DNA of 64,000 bases from Pyxicephalus adspersus (GCF_032062135.1 NC_092858.1:163281882-163345881), one strand, 5' to 3'; shown: positions 1 through 12,596, numbered from the stretch's first letter. The notes: generated by a model not told the origin, from the sequence alone. Made by a program: numbers and translations.

Positions 1-1776
1 AAGTTCTTTAACATGGGAAGGTTATATACTAGATTGACCATGGGTATGAGATAACCATCTATTGACCTTCATTTTTTGAATGATGGAATGACCATCTTAT
101 TTATGAGATGCCTGTAAAAAACACTACCTTAGCTCTCAAAAAATACATCTAGTTGAATTATTATTATTTGAACATAGGCAGGAGCAATCTGTTCCATGTT
201 TTATCTTCTCCTCCCATAAACACAAACATGTATGCTTAATGGGTCAATGGGTTTTGTTATGGCACAGACTGTGCCTGGGTCTGTAGCACCTTTTAGCAAT
301 CAGAACAATACAGAAAAAGACATAGTGGTACTTGTAAAAACGTGATGGGGTTCAATTGATTTTTCTGCAATGAACATTAAGGCTCAAGGTCACAGGAACA
401 ATAGACATTAGTCAGTACATTCCAGCCCAAATGATCTGTCCTCTTTCATGATATGCCACAACAAGCTGCAGCATAACAATTCACCGATATACCTGTCCCT
501 TCAGTGATTAAAGTATACCTAAAGGAAGAATATTTTTGAATAAATTGGTGAAGAGTTAGAAACACTGATAAGTTTTCATTGCTGTCTGTGTTATCAGTGA
601 ATTTCACACTCTTTAATTGTCCTGATCGGCAGAATTAGAGGGGAAGTTTTCCAGCGGGGACACTTGTTTTCATTACAACTATCCAGGAGGGTATTTTTCT
701 CACAGTGAAAAAATATTATTTAACACTGTGTGAAAACTTCAGGACTGGAAGTGATAGGAAGTCTACCTAATGAGAAAAAGTTGGCCCAAAATGGACAGTG
801 GTTATTACCATACCGTACTGTATCAAAAAAAAAAGCTTAGGCTTTAAATATTTAAAACTAAACAACAATATGCATATATTTCATTTATGTACACATTTTT
901 AGATGACTTCATATCATACACATATCATTGTACAGCAGAATTTGTAAAGTAAGGGACAAATCAATTGACTTTGAACATAAAACAATATCTTGCCGAAAGG
1001 ATGATAGAGCACAGGTATGATACCATTTATGATTTTTCCAGTTGTAGATTGGGATTTTTCCAGTTGAAGATTGGGACAGGTCTAAGAACCTACTGCATTT
1101 CGTTAACTGGAGGGAGCCCAGGTGGCTATGTTGTCAGGGATGGGAAAATGCCTGCACATAGATCGTTTTGCCGGTAAACAGTTTACAGGCATATGTAGAT
1201 GTAGCTGCTGGAAAACATTTCTTCTTTAAGTGTACATACTAGAATAGACAAATGGAGAACAGGGCTGAAACACTTTTCATGAAGAAGTCCTGCTCTAGGT
1301 TTCACACAATACTTTGCATTTAAAAAATAATACAAATATACTATAGCAAAGCCTGCACCAAGAACAACTGTATATATCAACTTTTACAAAAACAATAAAA
1401 AATCTTTCTAACATTTGTTTAGTACATGTGCCATTTTAAACATACTGTACGTACCTCTGCTCCATCAATGCAGGGTAAAGCAAAAGGTTCACTTATTTAA
1501 TCCCTTTTTGCAGCTGCCTATAGTCATGTTTACCTAAAAAGAAGTCCTGTATAGGCTTCATATCTATATGGTGGGAGTTTACAGAGGATCAATGAATCTC
1601 TAATGGAAACCATGTGATTGGCTGCCTTGGCTCCAAGTATTTCATGATGGGAGGAAGAACAGAGAACAACAATATTCCTCCCTATTCTTTAAGTACCTGG
1701 TAATTCATATCACAGTGGGAAAATAGAAGGGAAGGTGAGTAAAAGGAGGGGATTGGGACAGTTAAAATAAACTGTT
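1..1776. other. No recognised element
   Basis: AT-rich non-coding DNA with only short chance frames. Positions 610-720 carry a phrase (GGGGAAGTTTTCCAGCGGGG and following) that may be an eroded dispersed repeat distantly like 59700-59840, but I could not define its ends. Confidence 0.4.
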
Positions 1777-1943
1777 CAGTGTTCTCTCCAGCCCCTTTTA
1801 GCTGGGTGCACCACCCAGCACTTTTCAGTAACCACCTGGTTGTTTTTGGGTAGTTACTGAGGAGTTGGGTCACAGTTCAGGGGATTCCACCCACCTATAA
1901 TTTTTTCCCACCCAGCCTAAAAATAATTCTGGGTTAAGCACTG
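1777..1943. mobile_element. Small hAT-like non-autonomous element (~167 bp)
   Basis: The left end is CAGTGTTCTCTCCAG and the right end, reverse complemented, is CAGTGCTTAACCCAG, giving hAT-style CAGTG terminal inverted repeats. The interior has short repeated CACCCAGC/TGGGTGG phrases. The flanking 8-mers (AAACTGTT and CTGTTGTT) match only in their last four bases, so the target duplication is not convincing. It has no coding capacity. Confidence 0.6.
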
Positions 1944-2474
1944 CTGTTGTTCTGCTTGGAATCGGCAAACCTAAGAAACTGTGTTCACAGGTTCTACGAA
2001 TCATGGTTTAAGCTGAATGCCCTTCAAAAACCATAAATGCAACCTTGTTACTTGTAGTACAAAATCCCTGGATCCTGTGCTAATTAGAGCTCACACTTCT
2101 ATGCTAAATATTTTGTGTGTTGCGAATAATTCATTATTTAATCCTTCTTTTCATTAGACCTGCAAATACAAAAGTTCCATTTCCTCTTGACAAAACAGCT
2201 ACATTGCCCATTAACAGTAAATTGTTTGTCTGCCCCCTCACGCCTTTGGGTGCCGGGGCTTATGTCTTATAAAATGAGAACTGGAAATGGGAACATGTTA
2301 TTATCAACAAACAGAAAACAAAAATCAGCACAAACAGAAATAAAGCATTTAAATTTGCTCAGAATACCAATTAGGTGGCTTATAGGTCAAGCCATTTGAA
2401 GAAGATCTGCCTGTTTTGGTTAGAAAATCTTGACAAGAGATATTTTAATTATTTAATTTATTATCTCCCTAGAA

Positions 2475-2760
2475 CAGTGCTTCTTGGCTTTTTTAACATG
2501 GGGGAGTTCCTTGAATTTTAGGTCTTCCGAGAACCCTTACTATATTTACTATATCCACAACTCACATCACATTAGCAAGCTGGGCATTGGGAAGAATGCC
2601 TCATACATTACTGGCCAATAGAAAGAATGTCATCCTTACATACAACCAAAGACATCAGTGGCATTGGTGGTGACCAATCTGAGATGTACAAACTGCTCAT
2701 TGCTCAAGAAACCTCTGGAGGAACCCTGGAATTCCACAGAACTCTAGTAGAGAAACACTG
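2475..2760 (-). mobile_element. ~280-bp hAT-like dispersed family, copy 1
   Basis: Starts CAGTGCTTCTTGGC and ends GAGAAACACTG. It shares with other copies in order: AACATGGGGGA, a CTATATCCACAGCTCACA-like phrase, TGGCCA..GAAGAATGTCA..CTTACA, and GGAACCCTGG..GAGAAACACTG. The flanks (CCCTAGAA and GTCTAGAT) share a CTAGA core, as expected of decayed hAT target duplications. The small frame at 2627-2869 is a by-product. Confidence 0.7.
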
Positions 2761-3043
2761 GTCTAGATTATTTCATGATGGATGCTTTAAAAAACTTAGA
2801 ACTCCTCCAAATGCAACAACAGCAGTTGGTAGTGAAAGTGGGAACCCGAGTCTGCAACCCAGCACGTGACTGGGTAAATGTTGCAAAATTACTTTTTTAC
2901 AAGATTTACAAAACTAAATGAAATATCCCTTGAAAGGGGATAAGTCACTTTGCTATGTGAGCAGCCTTTATTTCTTTAGTAAATAACCACAATGTTTTTT
3001 GAAGTTTTTATTTATCTACGTCATGGTGTTGTTCATATTAATT

Positions 3044-3600
3044 AATCACAATCTTTATTCACACTTGGGGAGACAGGGGCAATAGGGGGCGCTACGGCTT
3101 GCACGGGAGTGGTGTGAGCCCTGAGAAGGGCCAAGGCGCTGAGTCTAAGCAGTAACCAGGTCTTCTCCAGAGCCTCTGATGGTGAGGATGTTGCGCCGCT
3201 GGTTACTGCCAGGTTGTGGTCCTTGGGCACACGAAGGTTGGCAAAACACGGTACCAAATCACAAAGCAGAAAGATAGGCTGGCGTTGAGGCAGGCAGCAA
3301 GCAAGAGAGGTCAGGTGACAAGCCAGGGGTCAAACACCAGGGATCCAGGAGACAGACACTAGTGACACAGGGGCCACTGCGGGCACAGGGAGCACAGGAG
3401 ACACTGGAAGAAACCGTAGACACAGGAGACTCAGGGATATCCAAAGACAGACAGGAACACTGCAACAGCACAGGGAAGTTGGCTGGGAACCAACAGAATG
3501 GACAACAAGGGGTAACACAGAAGCTGGTTAGAGGAAACATTAAATTAAATCAGGGGGAATGGGGAATGTGCAAAAGGGAGCTCAAATATAAACACAGGTA
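3044..3600 (+). repeat. GC-rich ~750-bp dispersed family, copy 1 (3' truncated or diverged)
   Basis: Aligns by eye with 56163-56905: CTTGCACGG, TGAGCCCTGAGAAGG, GAGTCTAAGCAGTAACCAGG, CAGAGCCTCTGATGGTGAGG, TGTGGTCCTTGGGCACAC, AGGGATATCCAAAGACA, GGCTGGGAACCAACAGA. Similarity fades after about 3540. Both strands carry open frames because the unit has few stops; they are not genes. The element class is unknown to me. Confidence 0.75.
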
Positions 3601-5090
3601 AACCTGAAGAGTGCTGCAAACTTGAATTTATGCAAATGGGTTGCAATGTAGGCAGTTAATTTTTCAACATAATGAGCTTTCTTAAAAACAGATACAGTTT
3701 AGTTTGTTTAGGGAAGCATTATCAATGGCTTTCATATTGTCTCCTATTGATACAGAATACCCAGAAGGAAAAATATATGGAGCACCAAAAGAACGTTTTG
3801 GGTATGGTATAAAGGTGGTGCTATGACTTTAACTGTAATGGAGGTAAACCAATGCACAGCAAGCTCGGACAAACAAGCCTTGTACATTCTCGGCTTGCTC
3901 CTACTTTCTGCTCATTGAAAAGAGCACTCACAACCAATTTTTTCAAAATCTTTTGTCTTTTAAAACCCTCTCTTCTTCCCACCACTAAATAAATCCTGTT
4001 TAATATTATTATTAATAACCTCTGATTCATTGATGGTTCTATAGCTGGGTTTCATTGATTTTTAATAGTCCGGGTTTTCCCATCATGATATTTTGTGAAA
4101 AGTATTGTGAAGCTGCCAATAACTAAATATTCTGCTGGTGTCTACATTCACCATGTAAAATATGGAAAACAGATTTTCCTGTATTTTTGTGAAAATCATT
4201 AAAAACATATTGAATTGTTTTGATTTACCAGATACTTTCCATCTCAGTGACTAAAGTTACCAATATTCATCAAAATGATAGAGACTCTCCAGCAGAGACA
4301 CAGATAACAATGAAAACTGGTGGGGGTTTATCTTTTTCCTACCTCCTGTCTGAAATTAAAACATTTTTGGACTTAGATGCAATTTAATAGAAAGACAACA
4401 TTGGCACATTACCAAATTTTGGTTTGACGTAGTGTATTGTACCAAGTCTGTCCCAGAAGAAGACATCATGTGCTGTGCAGTATGCACTGTATACACCTCA
4501 TCAGATATGCTTGCCGCTCATTTTTAACACATGGAAGAACTTTTCCTTTTTCCCTTGACAACGTTCTGCCCAATTTACAGTTATAACAGCTTAATATGTG
4601 ACCAGAGCAGTGATTTTATCTCCAGCAGGCGGTCCCTCTCTTTTACAGTTTGGAACTTTGATGTATTTCATTTCAACAAACCGATGAAGAAAATGCCATC
4701 CTTACGAGTTATGAATCTGATAAAAAGCCAAGCTTATTCATTTTCTCTCCTTGAAAATCCTTGAAACACTGGCATGTAAAGCAGTCAATAAAACAAGCAG
4801 CATGTTACCGAAAATGCAAACAAACACCCCCAGATGCCATCAATTTGTCCACAGTGGATAACCTTTACAAATCAAAGAATGTGCACATAGACTCATGTAG
4901 ATTCACTGCCCAAAAAAAATGAAAGAGATTCAAAGAGATAAAATGATAAAAAAGTATCTAAAACGTTTTTACCGGACATGTAAAGGAGAATCCTGTTTCA
5001 AACTGATTAAAACTAAACTGAGCATATAAACCCAATGATATCTTAGTCATGTCTGGATTAGGGAAAAAAGCTCCAATGAAACATCTAGAC
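3601..5090. other. No recognised element
   Basis: AT-rich non-coding stretch with chance frames only; no tandem repeat or element ends seen. Confidence 0.4.
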
Positions 5091-5348
5091 CAGGCTTTTT
5101 ACCATGGGGAAACCTTTAAATTAATTTTCAGATCTTGGGGAACCCTTGATATAATTACTACATCCATGGCTGACAGTACATTAGAGTGGTGGTCACTGGG
5201 AAGAATTCCTCCGACATTTCTGGCCAGTTGCAAAAATGTAACCCTTGCAAATCATTGGAGTCAGTTAAACTTAATAGAGAGGCAAAAATTACCCATTGCT
5301 TGAGGAATCCCTAGCAGTCTCTAGAGGAACCCTGGTTGAGAAATGCTG
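5091..5348 (-). mobile_element. ~280-bp hAT-like dispersed family, copy 2
   Basis: Runs from CAGGCTTTTTACCATGGGG to GAACCCTGGTTGAGAAATGCTG, with the family phrases in order. The flanking 8-mers ATCTAGAC and GCCTAGAC match at six of eight positions, a plausible decayed 8-bp target duplication with the CTAG core favoured by many hAT elements. Confidence 0.75.
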
Positions 5349-7124
5349 GCCTAGACTTTTGGAAATTTGACAGCACACTATAGGATCCCAAAGCAGACGT
5401 TCCTGCAGGAGTTAGGATACATATTTCAAGTCTTCTGTGCCTTCCTAATCCATTTATGCAATGATCTTGCAATCAATCCACCAAACCACACAAGGAATGA
5501 ATAATAACTTTATACTACTACTGTGTCAATACTGGTCTGTTCATTTAAAATACCTGAAAATGTTTTATGGCTGTCAGACAGCTGATTCCCGTGACAGCAG
5601 CTACTGGCTGACTCCAGGCAGAGATAACCAGTCCGATATGTCATCTACAGACATCAAATACATCTTTCCTGGTATGCCAGTGAGAAAACAATGGGAGGAA
5701 CGAGCAAGCAGCGCAAACGTCTGTCTTCTTCCTGCTTAGATCACCCTCCCCTTTTTTACAAAATAATATTTAGGGTGAAAAAATTACTTTTTTTACTATA
5801 CATTTTACTAAATAAGGATTATCTACCCTTATCTTTTAAGTAAAAAAATGTAAAAAAATTAGTAAAAAAATGTGGGGATAGGTCAGCTTTATTAAAAAAC
5901 TAAAGATTCACACTTATAAATTGTGAGCAGGCTTTATATTACAGAACAGACAGGTGATGTCCCTTCTGTAATAAAATTTAATTACCGGCATGTAATTGTG
6001 AAAAAGCATAATCCGAATATCCCCAGGGGCTGCCGAGACCAAATTATTTCCAACGCACATGTGTAAGAATTACGGCATCTCGGCTTGGCGAATCAGGACG
6101 GCTGAAGATCTGACACCAGGAGGAAGGCCAGGTGAAAATGATGGCACTCACAATGGAACGAGAACACGTATAAATAAATAATAACCATCAGGCAGGTAAG
6201 TTTATTATATTGCTGGTACATCAACTATCTGTGACCTGTCTGCTTGTTGCATGTTTTATTTTTAGGGTTTAGTTCTAATATAAGCCTCCCTATTATTCTT
6301 TATTTATCCTCTCCATCAAGACTGTTAACATAGTTTTAGTGTCCAATCTGCCTGAAAAATGAAAAAGTTTGCTAAAGGGCATAAAAAATACTTGGTAAAC
6401 ACAGCCTAACGTACCTGACATGTTATCTTTAATGTTCCAAGCCTCTGCCATTTTCCATTTTCCTCATTTACAGCTCCCTTCCCCATCATGACCTTCCTCT
6501 TATCTACTATCTCCGTAATGTCATCATTTTCAAAACACATTTTCAGGTGAGGTGATCCAAGGTTTACAGAGGCAATATTCTTCTGGCTGTTTTATATATA
6601 GAAATATAAACACATTGCAGAAATGTTTTTTTCCAAAGCAGAATCCAATAATGGTTTTCAGGTCTATGTTAAAGTTCACAACTTAAAAATGGATTTATAT
6701 TTACATTTCATATGTAGGTTGTTAGCACTGCATAACATTTTTTCCTGCCAGTTTTCCCAGGAACAGCTTCTGAGAGTCAGTTCTGTTTTATCATAATTTT
6801 TATTCTACAGCTAAAAGAGGGGAAAAGGTGAAGATATGCTTTCACAATATTGGGAAAAGCAACAGATCATTTCAAACTACAGCCCCACCAGCAGAGTATA
6901 TGCTATACTCCTCAGCCACTTTTTGCAATGACTTGAAATTTACGTTACAGTGGTGGTGCCTGAGCAGCAAAGAATGCTGTCACTTGGGAGGATGAAGGGG
7001 GTTCTAAGCTCCTCCCCTCATAATATATATAATATAAATTTATACAGTATACTCAAATATAAACCAAGATTTGACCTGAACATTCCAGTAGAAAAAGTAT
7101 CCTGGCTTACACTTGAGTCCAGAT
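5349..7124. other. No recognised element
   Basis: AT-rich DNA with A/T homopolymer runs at 5750-5900. A slightly GC-richer patch at 6020-6130 has no clear identity. Confidence 0.35.
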
Positions 7125-7444
7125 CAGGCATGGGCAAACAATGGCCCCCAGGCCATATACGGCCCCTTAGGCTCCACTGAAGAAGAGAGAGAGTTCAACT
7201 CGCCGGATAAAATGGGCCTCGGTCCGCATGTCTGACCGGTGTCCCCCTGAGCAGGGTCAGAAGAAGGACCCCCCTGGGGGAGCGCATGGGCCAGAGCCAC
7301 GGACCATATCCCCTGTACAAATCCCGGGGTCACGTTCAGTGGGATCATGATGGCATAACCCGCCCACTCTCCAATCAGCCCGACCACTCTGCCAAATTTT
7401 ACATCAGATTGTGGCCCCTGAGTGAAAAAGTTTGCCCACCCCTG
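7125..7444. mobile_element. Non-autonomous hAT element (320 bp) with 8-bp target duplication
   Basis: Terminal inverted repeats: CAGGCATGGGCAAAC at the left; the right end reads GTTTGCCCACCCCTG, reverse complement CAGGGGTGGGCAAAC. Flanking 8-mers are GTCCAGAT and GTCTAGAT, one mismatch. The interior is GC-rich and includes CATGATGGCATAACCCGCCC, also seen in related form at 19560 and 63720, so the three are one family. No transposase frame. Confidence 0.88.
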
Positions 7445-9534
7445 GTCTAGATGGTGCCGTGTTCCTATATAACATGGTCAGGAAATTCTTGCTATCCAAG
7501 ACATTATTGTTTGTTACACACTTTACATGAGAACACAGTGCCATCCACTGGTGACTATTAATAATGCACAAAATATCATATAAGAGCAAGTGACCCATCA
7601 CCAAATCAAAAGTACAATATACCTGTAGAAAAAGAGGGAAAAAAAGATAAACTGAGGTGAGTCAATGCAATTTTAAATTTTTTTACCTTTTATTTACCTT
7701 TTATACAAATGTTTTAAAAATTACATTCTATTGACATATAGTATATATTCATGTTTTGTACAAATATTCAATTGTATTGACACTTCTGGCCATTACTGCT
7801 TTTAATATTGGCAGTGATAATTGGAATTTGTGTCTAGGTTTATGTTTAGGTCAGTGCAGTTTTGAGTCAATCTTTTTTTTTCAGGGAAAAGTAGGTACCT
7901 CGGTTTATTTTTGGAGTTGATATTGCAATATAAACTCACTTTGAAAGACTGTAAAACATTTTCAACATTACAAGAACAAGTCCAGGTAACATGACTGCTA
8001 CTAGAAAGGAAGGAAAACGGTCCTTCTCTACACCAAGCTTGCAGGGGAGAGACTTTTCTAAGTAGGCCGTGGCTGCTTTTTAAATAAAATTTACTGTAAT
8101 ACTTTGAACACATTTTGAGCTTTGATGTTCCTAGAATTTAATTTACTAAAGTTTCAGTTAGGCTTTAAGATTAGTCATTCTTATTGGTCCAATAATGTAC
8201 AAAATTACCTTATTAACCAATAGAAAAGCTAAGAATATAGTAAGGGGTAGGGTAATGCTCAATTGTAATAGACAATGCTAATTGTCTATGATTGTGACTT
8301 CTGCTACCTGTATCTCAAGATCCACTTATTAATTTGACTTTTTCAATGAAATCTTTATTTATGTTGGATTTTTATTTTAGCCATAGCATTTGTGACATGG
8401 ATTTTTGTGACATGTTTACTTTAACCAGACATGAAACCTTTTTATGCATTTTTTTTTCCAATGATATACCGCATAGAAATCACGCTAGCTATCACAACTT
8501 CAGTCCCATTATCAGTCCTAATAATGACTCAATAGTCTTGCTCGTACACCAGGAACAGATCCACCAGAAGGCACACAAAAAAGAGAAATGTCGCAATTAT
8601 GAGCACCAGCCAGGACACTTAAAATTTATAATAAAAGTATCAAAATTAATTGAGCCAATTTAAAAGCGTGAGACAGAAAATATGCCTTCGGCAAAAAGCA
8701 TAATAGGCTTATTGCACAAGCTCTTAATGAAAGGTACAGCTATAATAAATTGTTCATTCATAGAGCAATAGCCAAAAAAAAAAAATATAAAAGGAATTCT
8801 TTCTATGGTCTACTCCTGCATATTTTACTCTACAGAATTACATGAAGGCTGGGGTCCAGCTTTGTTTTTAGAGGTCTAATTAATACAGTTGTGGTAGGTA
8901 TGATAAGTGTAAGGATGTAATTCATGATATACTGTAGAGTAAAGGGAAACGCTTAACATATGTCTAAGGGCACAACATTCTTTGCTGTTTTTGCAGTTTA
9001 GAAGAATCTGTACCATAAGAAAATGTGCATGGGATGCTGGAGAAATAAGCCTGGGACATGAGGTGTGGAACATTGGGTATACTAGATTCACAGAGCACAG
9101 ATGTCTTATAGCCTAAAGTATTGCCCTGTTCAAGATAGATGAAGTCACAGCTCCCAACTTTTTGAAAAGAGTGAGATACCTTTGTGCACAAAATATGCAT
9201 GCTCAATATAGAATACATCCCTGGGCATAAAATATACATGCTCAATATAGAATACATCCTTGCTATGCCCCCGTGATCTCAACACAAAATTCAGTTGATT
9301 CCAATTGTTTTTTTACTGTTGCCTTTTTACGGATTTTAAAAGTAGTAGATGCAACAGAACATGTTTCAAACATTTATGGGTAGTTGCGATGGTAGTGAGG
9401 TTGTGTTGTCTAACGCTTCTTCACTTGCAAAGTCACGGTTGGGATGCTACATGTAATGTTCCAAACCCCAGGAGCCACCCATGAATCACTGTTCCCACTG
9501 ACAATCTACATTTTTTCTTATAGAGGTCTTTGCA
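7445..9534. other. No recognised element apart from a short tandem duplication
   Basis: AT-rich DNA. The only clear structure is the 39-bp duplication at 9190-9260 listed separately. A weak hairpin around ATAGACAAT/ATTGTCTAT lies near 8265-8290. Confidence 0.35.
9190..9260. repeat. 39-bp tandem duplication
   Basis: AAAATATGCATGCTCAATAT at 9190 recurs as AAAATATACATGCTCAATAT at 9229, and both continue into AGAATACATCC. Two units, nearly identical, so a recent local duplication. Confidence 0.85.
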
Positions 9535-10178
9535 TTACCCTCCCTAACAGTTCATTTCTTTCCGGTTTTCTATGTCTAAAAGCGGTACATTGTTTTTCAT
9601 GAAAATTTATTTTACAGTATAATATAATAGTATGAGTATAATAAAGTTTGAAACACAAAATCATGTAAAAACAATAAATTGAATAAATTAAAAAAACTAT
9701 ATATTTAAAAAATACACCTTATACTCAAAAAAAAATAAAAATAAAAAAAATAATTAAAAAAAAATACACCTTATACTCATACTATTATATATACTGTAAA
9801 ATAAATGTTCTTGAAAACAATGTACTGCTTTTACACATAAAAATTCAATGTATTGCATTCAATACAGTTACTTTGTATTGAATGCAATACAAATGGGTTT
9901 TGAATTTCCCGCCCCGCCGGCAACGTACACACGCACCGACGTCACTGGAAACACCGTCACGGTGACTCATCGTGTGCAGAAGCAGGAAGAAGGAAGAAGA
10001 CGGAGATCACAACGCTGGACGGGGCAAGACGCCGGCGGATCAGGTAAGGGATCTATTTACTATCCTTCTCATAGGTTTAAATACCCCGAGTGTGACTCAG
10101 GGTTACCACTTTTAGCAACTCTTTAGCGATCTAAGCGATCTGATGAGTCACACTCGGGGTTACCTCTAGGGAGGTTAA
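9535..10178. mobile_element. TTAA-type non-autonomous DNA element (~640 bp) with GC-rich core and nested inverted repeats
   Basis: The left edge reads TTAC then CCTCCCTAACAG. The right edge, reverse complemented, reads TTAA then CCTCCCTAGAGG. This suggests a TTAA target (left copy mutated) and a CCTCCCTA inverted end, a pattern of TTAA-targeting superfamilies such as piggyBac or Kolobok. Inside are long arms (9571-9640 against 9776-9839) around A-rich sequence, a perfect 16-bp hairpin (9849-9864/9876-9891), a GC- and CpG-rich core (about 9908-10045), and a perfect 17-bp inverted repeat (10083-10099/10144-10160). The 92-codon frame at 9848-10126 starts from ATG but matches nothing I know. Superfamily is inferred. 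Confidence 0.65.
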
Positions 10179-10223
10179 ACAAAAAAAACAAAAAAACAAT
10201 GGAGGAGGAAAGATTGACACTAA

Positions 10224-10352
10224 AAGCCCTGCTTATAAAACAGGAATCCAGACATTCCCTTAAACATTACCTTGTGAGAGGAGTCCTCAAGGTTCATGGA
10301 TTTCAATGGCAGTAATTGATTTCTGATTCCCTATTTTATAAATAGAGCTCTA
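10224..10352. mobile_element. ~128-bp MITE family C, copy 1
   Basis: The left end AGCCCTGCTTATAAAACAGG and the right end, reverse complemented AGCTCTATTTATAAAATAGG, are inverted repeats. The interior has TTTCAATGGCAGTAATTGAT, shared with copies near 15655 and 50945. This is the only uninterrupted complete copy here. Confidence 0.75.
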
Positions 10353-12000
10353 GGATTTGGTTTCAAAAGAAGGTCAATCCTTTCAAAAAAAGAGAAGCTG
10401 TGTGAAGTACCTGTTTGGTAGGGTTTCACATTTTAGCAAACAGATAAAACCTATATGAGTGGCTGCAGAGCTCTGTTGGTTGGGTAATTCTCATGATTGT
10501 GAATCTAGACCATGCCTCATCTGTGCCTAGTTTACTGCTGGTACGTCTGTCAAGGTTATTTTTTCACCAGGGGTAGATAACATATCTTTGGAAGACCTGG
10601 TGAAAGTGTTCATTACAATATTCTGTGAAACATTACCAATTTTGGTTCTAACCAATACAATGCTAAACAAAAGTGAGACTGATTTATTATAATATTCATA
10701 ATTAATAAATTAGTGCCATAGCTGCTCCAACATAGCATTGCAACTGATTAAAACCTTCGCCTGATCACTTCTTCAATGTGCACTTTTCTAGAGTGAAAAT
10801 CTGCTTAGTTTTCAGTGGCAAAACTCTTCTTGTAAATTGTTTTCTCAATGGGGCCCTGTGTCCTCCTGGAATCTACCTTCATCCCAATTCATCTTTGCCC
10901 TCGTTCTGCCTACATCACCCAATCTCGCACTGTGCTGGCGCGAGATCGGGTGATGTAGCCCACTCTCATACCCAATTACATTTATACTTTTTTAGCAATG
11001 ACATTTGTTTAAAAGCTAGGCCTTCTGTGAACAGTAACTTTAGTAGTATCTTTAGGAAAGTGATGCAGCTACACTAAGCAGGGCGTGCTTCAAATGATAA
11101 GACCTTAGTATAGGCATACTTTATGTGACTGCCTACATTTTGCTGTGTTTTGGCCTCAGGCAGCTCCTTGTTTGTCCCATCCCTTTTCTATATAGATTTT
11201 GTTACTAGTTCTAAGGAAACCCAGATGAAATGTAAAAAGTTGATAGAAGTTGTCTGGGGCAATCAAAACTAACAGTGCCAAAAGACTTCTTTGTTTTTAA
11301 TGAATCAGACCTCCTTTTTGCTCCTATACAGGCAGAGACACGGCTTATATACAAATCCTGACAGTTAGATGAATTGAGATTGGAGATTTTTGCCTCTGAT
11401 CCCTAACTGAGCATCCAAGCAGGGAATCCAATTTCTTATTTTCTTGTAGAAATGTTTTTTCATGTTCATTAAACCAATGCAGATGTGACTTCTGATTACA
11501 GACTGTTCATTCCTGCATACCCAGTACAGTATTTGAGCATTCAAGAAAAAAATGTTCTAGCCTTCTGTTTAACGGCATTATGCAAATACAGAAGCTTGGC
11601 GCTGCAGTGTAAGACCAAGATACTGAACTTTTCAACAGCAGAGGCAGAAAGCCGTGCATACCACATTTAATGTAATAGGTAACAGGAAATTTAAAGGGTC
11701 CCTTAATTTTTTAAAATACATTTTAAGTATCTGATTTATATTATCATTTGTTGTGTATAAAACAAATCTATAGTTTTGAGTAATTTAGAATGTAACTCAT
11801 GACACAGGATTTATGCTTTTTCCATAGAGACTGCACAGCCTTAGCTGCCTGCAGACTCTCTCCTATTGAAAATCTATATGGGGCCCTCAGCAGGGAAAGC
11901 AAGGAAATGGGATCACTGCTTTGTTCAAGAATTATATGATCACTACTTTAAAAACCATAAATATTGTAACACTCACTCCTATAGCAGCGGCTGTATTTTA
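10353..12000. other. No recognised element apart from a hairpin
   Basis: AT-rich DNA with the 49-bp hairpin at 10910-10958 listed separately. Remaining frames are short and unremarkable. Confidence 0.35.
10910..10958. repeat. Hairpin with 19-bp arms
   Basis: CTACATCACCCAATCTCGC and GCGAGATCGGGTGATGTAG are reverse complements with one mismatch, separated by 11 bases. The CpG content is unlike the flanks. Probably a remnant of a palindromic element. Confidence 0.85.
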
Positions 12001-12113
12001 GTGGGTCCCCTAGATGTTTCTAGAGGTTCCTTTAGTCCTGAGCAATTTGTGCTTCCCAGGTCATTTACCACTGACACCAATGATCTTTTTGCGCTCACAG
12101 GTCCCAGTCCTCA
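12001..12113 (+). mobile_element. ~280-bp hAT-like dispersed family, copy 3 (partial)
   Basis: Keeps GTTTCTAGAGGTTCCTT, GAGCAATTTGTGCTTCCCAG and ACTGACACCAATGATCTTTT, the forward-strand counterpart of copies at 18131 and 34485. Both ends are lost. Confidence 0.6.
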
Positions 12114-12570
12114 TATTGAATAGTCGAATAGTAAGCTTCCATTTCCCAACAGACCTTTAAGTAAGTTTGTAAGCCCCTGGGCTGTTACAATTCCTTCTGC
12201 TTCCTCCTGGCTGACTGAAACCTTAGCCCCAACTGGGCCTGGCCTTAAGCCTTGGGCCATTAGGGCCCACAGGATCTTAGATACTTCCCCATGTGAGCCT
12301 CCTTTATCCGATATCCTGAGTATCTCCATATTTTTCCTCTTTCTCAGATCCACCTCAGTGGGTGAAGTGACTGGGTGCAGAATTAACATCCCTTATCCAG
12401 GATTACTTCTCTACTATAAACCTATAAATCATCTGGGCAACAAGAAGAGGTGATTAACCACCAAGCTAGGAAAGTCAGAACTTTGACCCATTATTTTCAT
12501 GCTACCCATTCCAAAACTTCTAGTTCTACCTAGTAAATTTTCAAACTGGGTACCCCCCTACTTTATAGGT

Positions 12571-12596
12571 TATTATATTATTATTATTATTATTAA
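12571..12596. repeat. (TTA)n microsatellite
   Basis: About eight TTA units with one slip. Confidence 0.85.

Noticed and set aside
3259..3540. Minus-strand 93-codon cysteine/proline-rich frame
   Set aside because: Lies in the GC-rich dispersed repeat; its counterpart recurs in the copy at 56422-56628, so it is repeat sequence and not a host gene.
9848..10126. 92-codon frame in the GC-rich core of the TTAA-type element
   Set aside because: Composition-driven frame with no transposase motif.
12111..12389. 92-codon minus-strand frame in a GC-richer patch
   Set aside because: Not recognised, with no splice sites that fit and no repeat support; left as unassigned.
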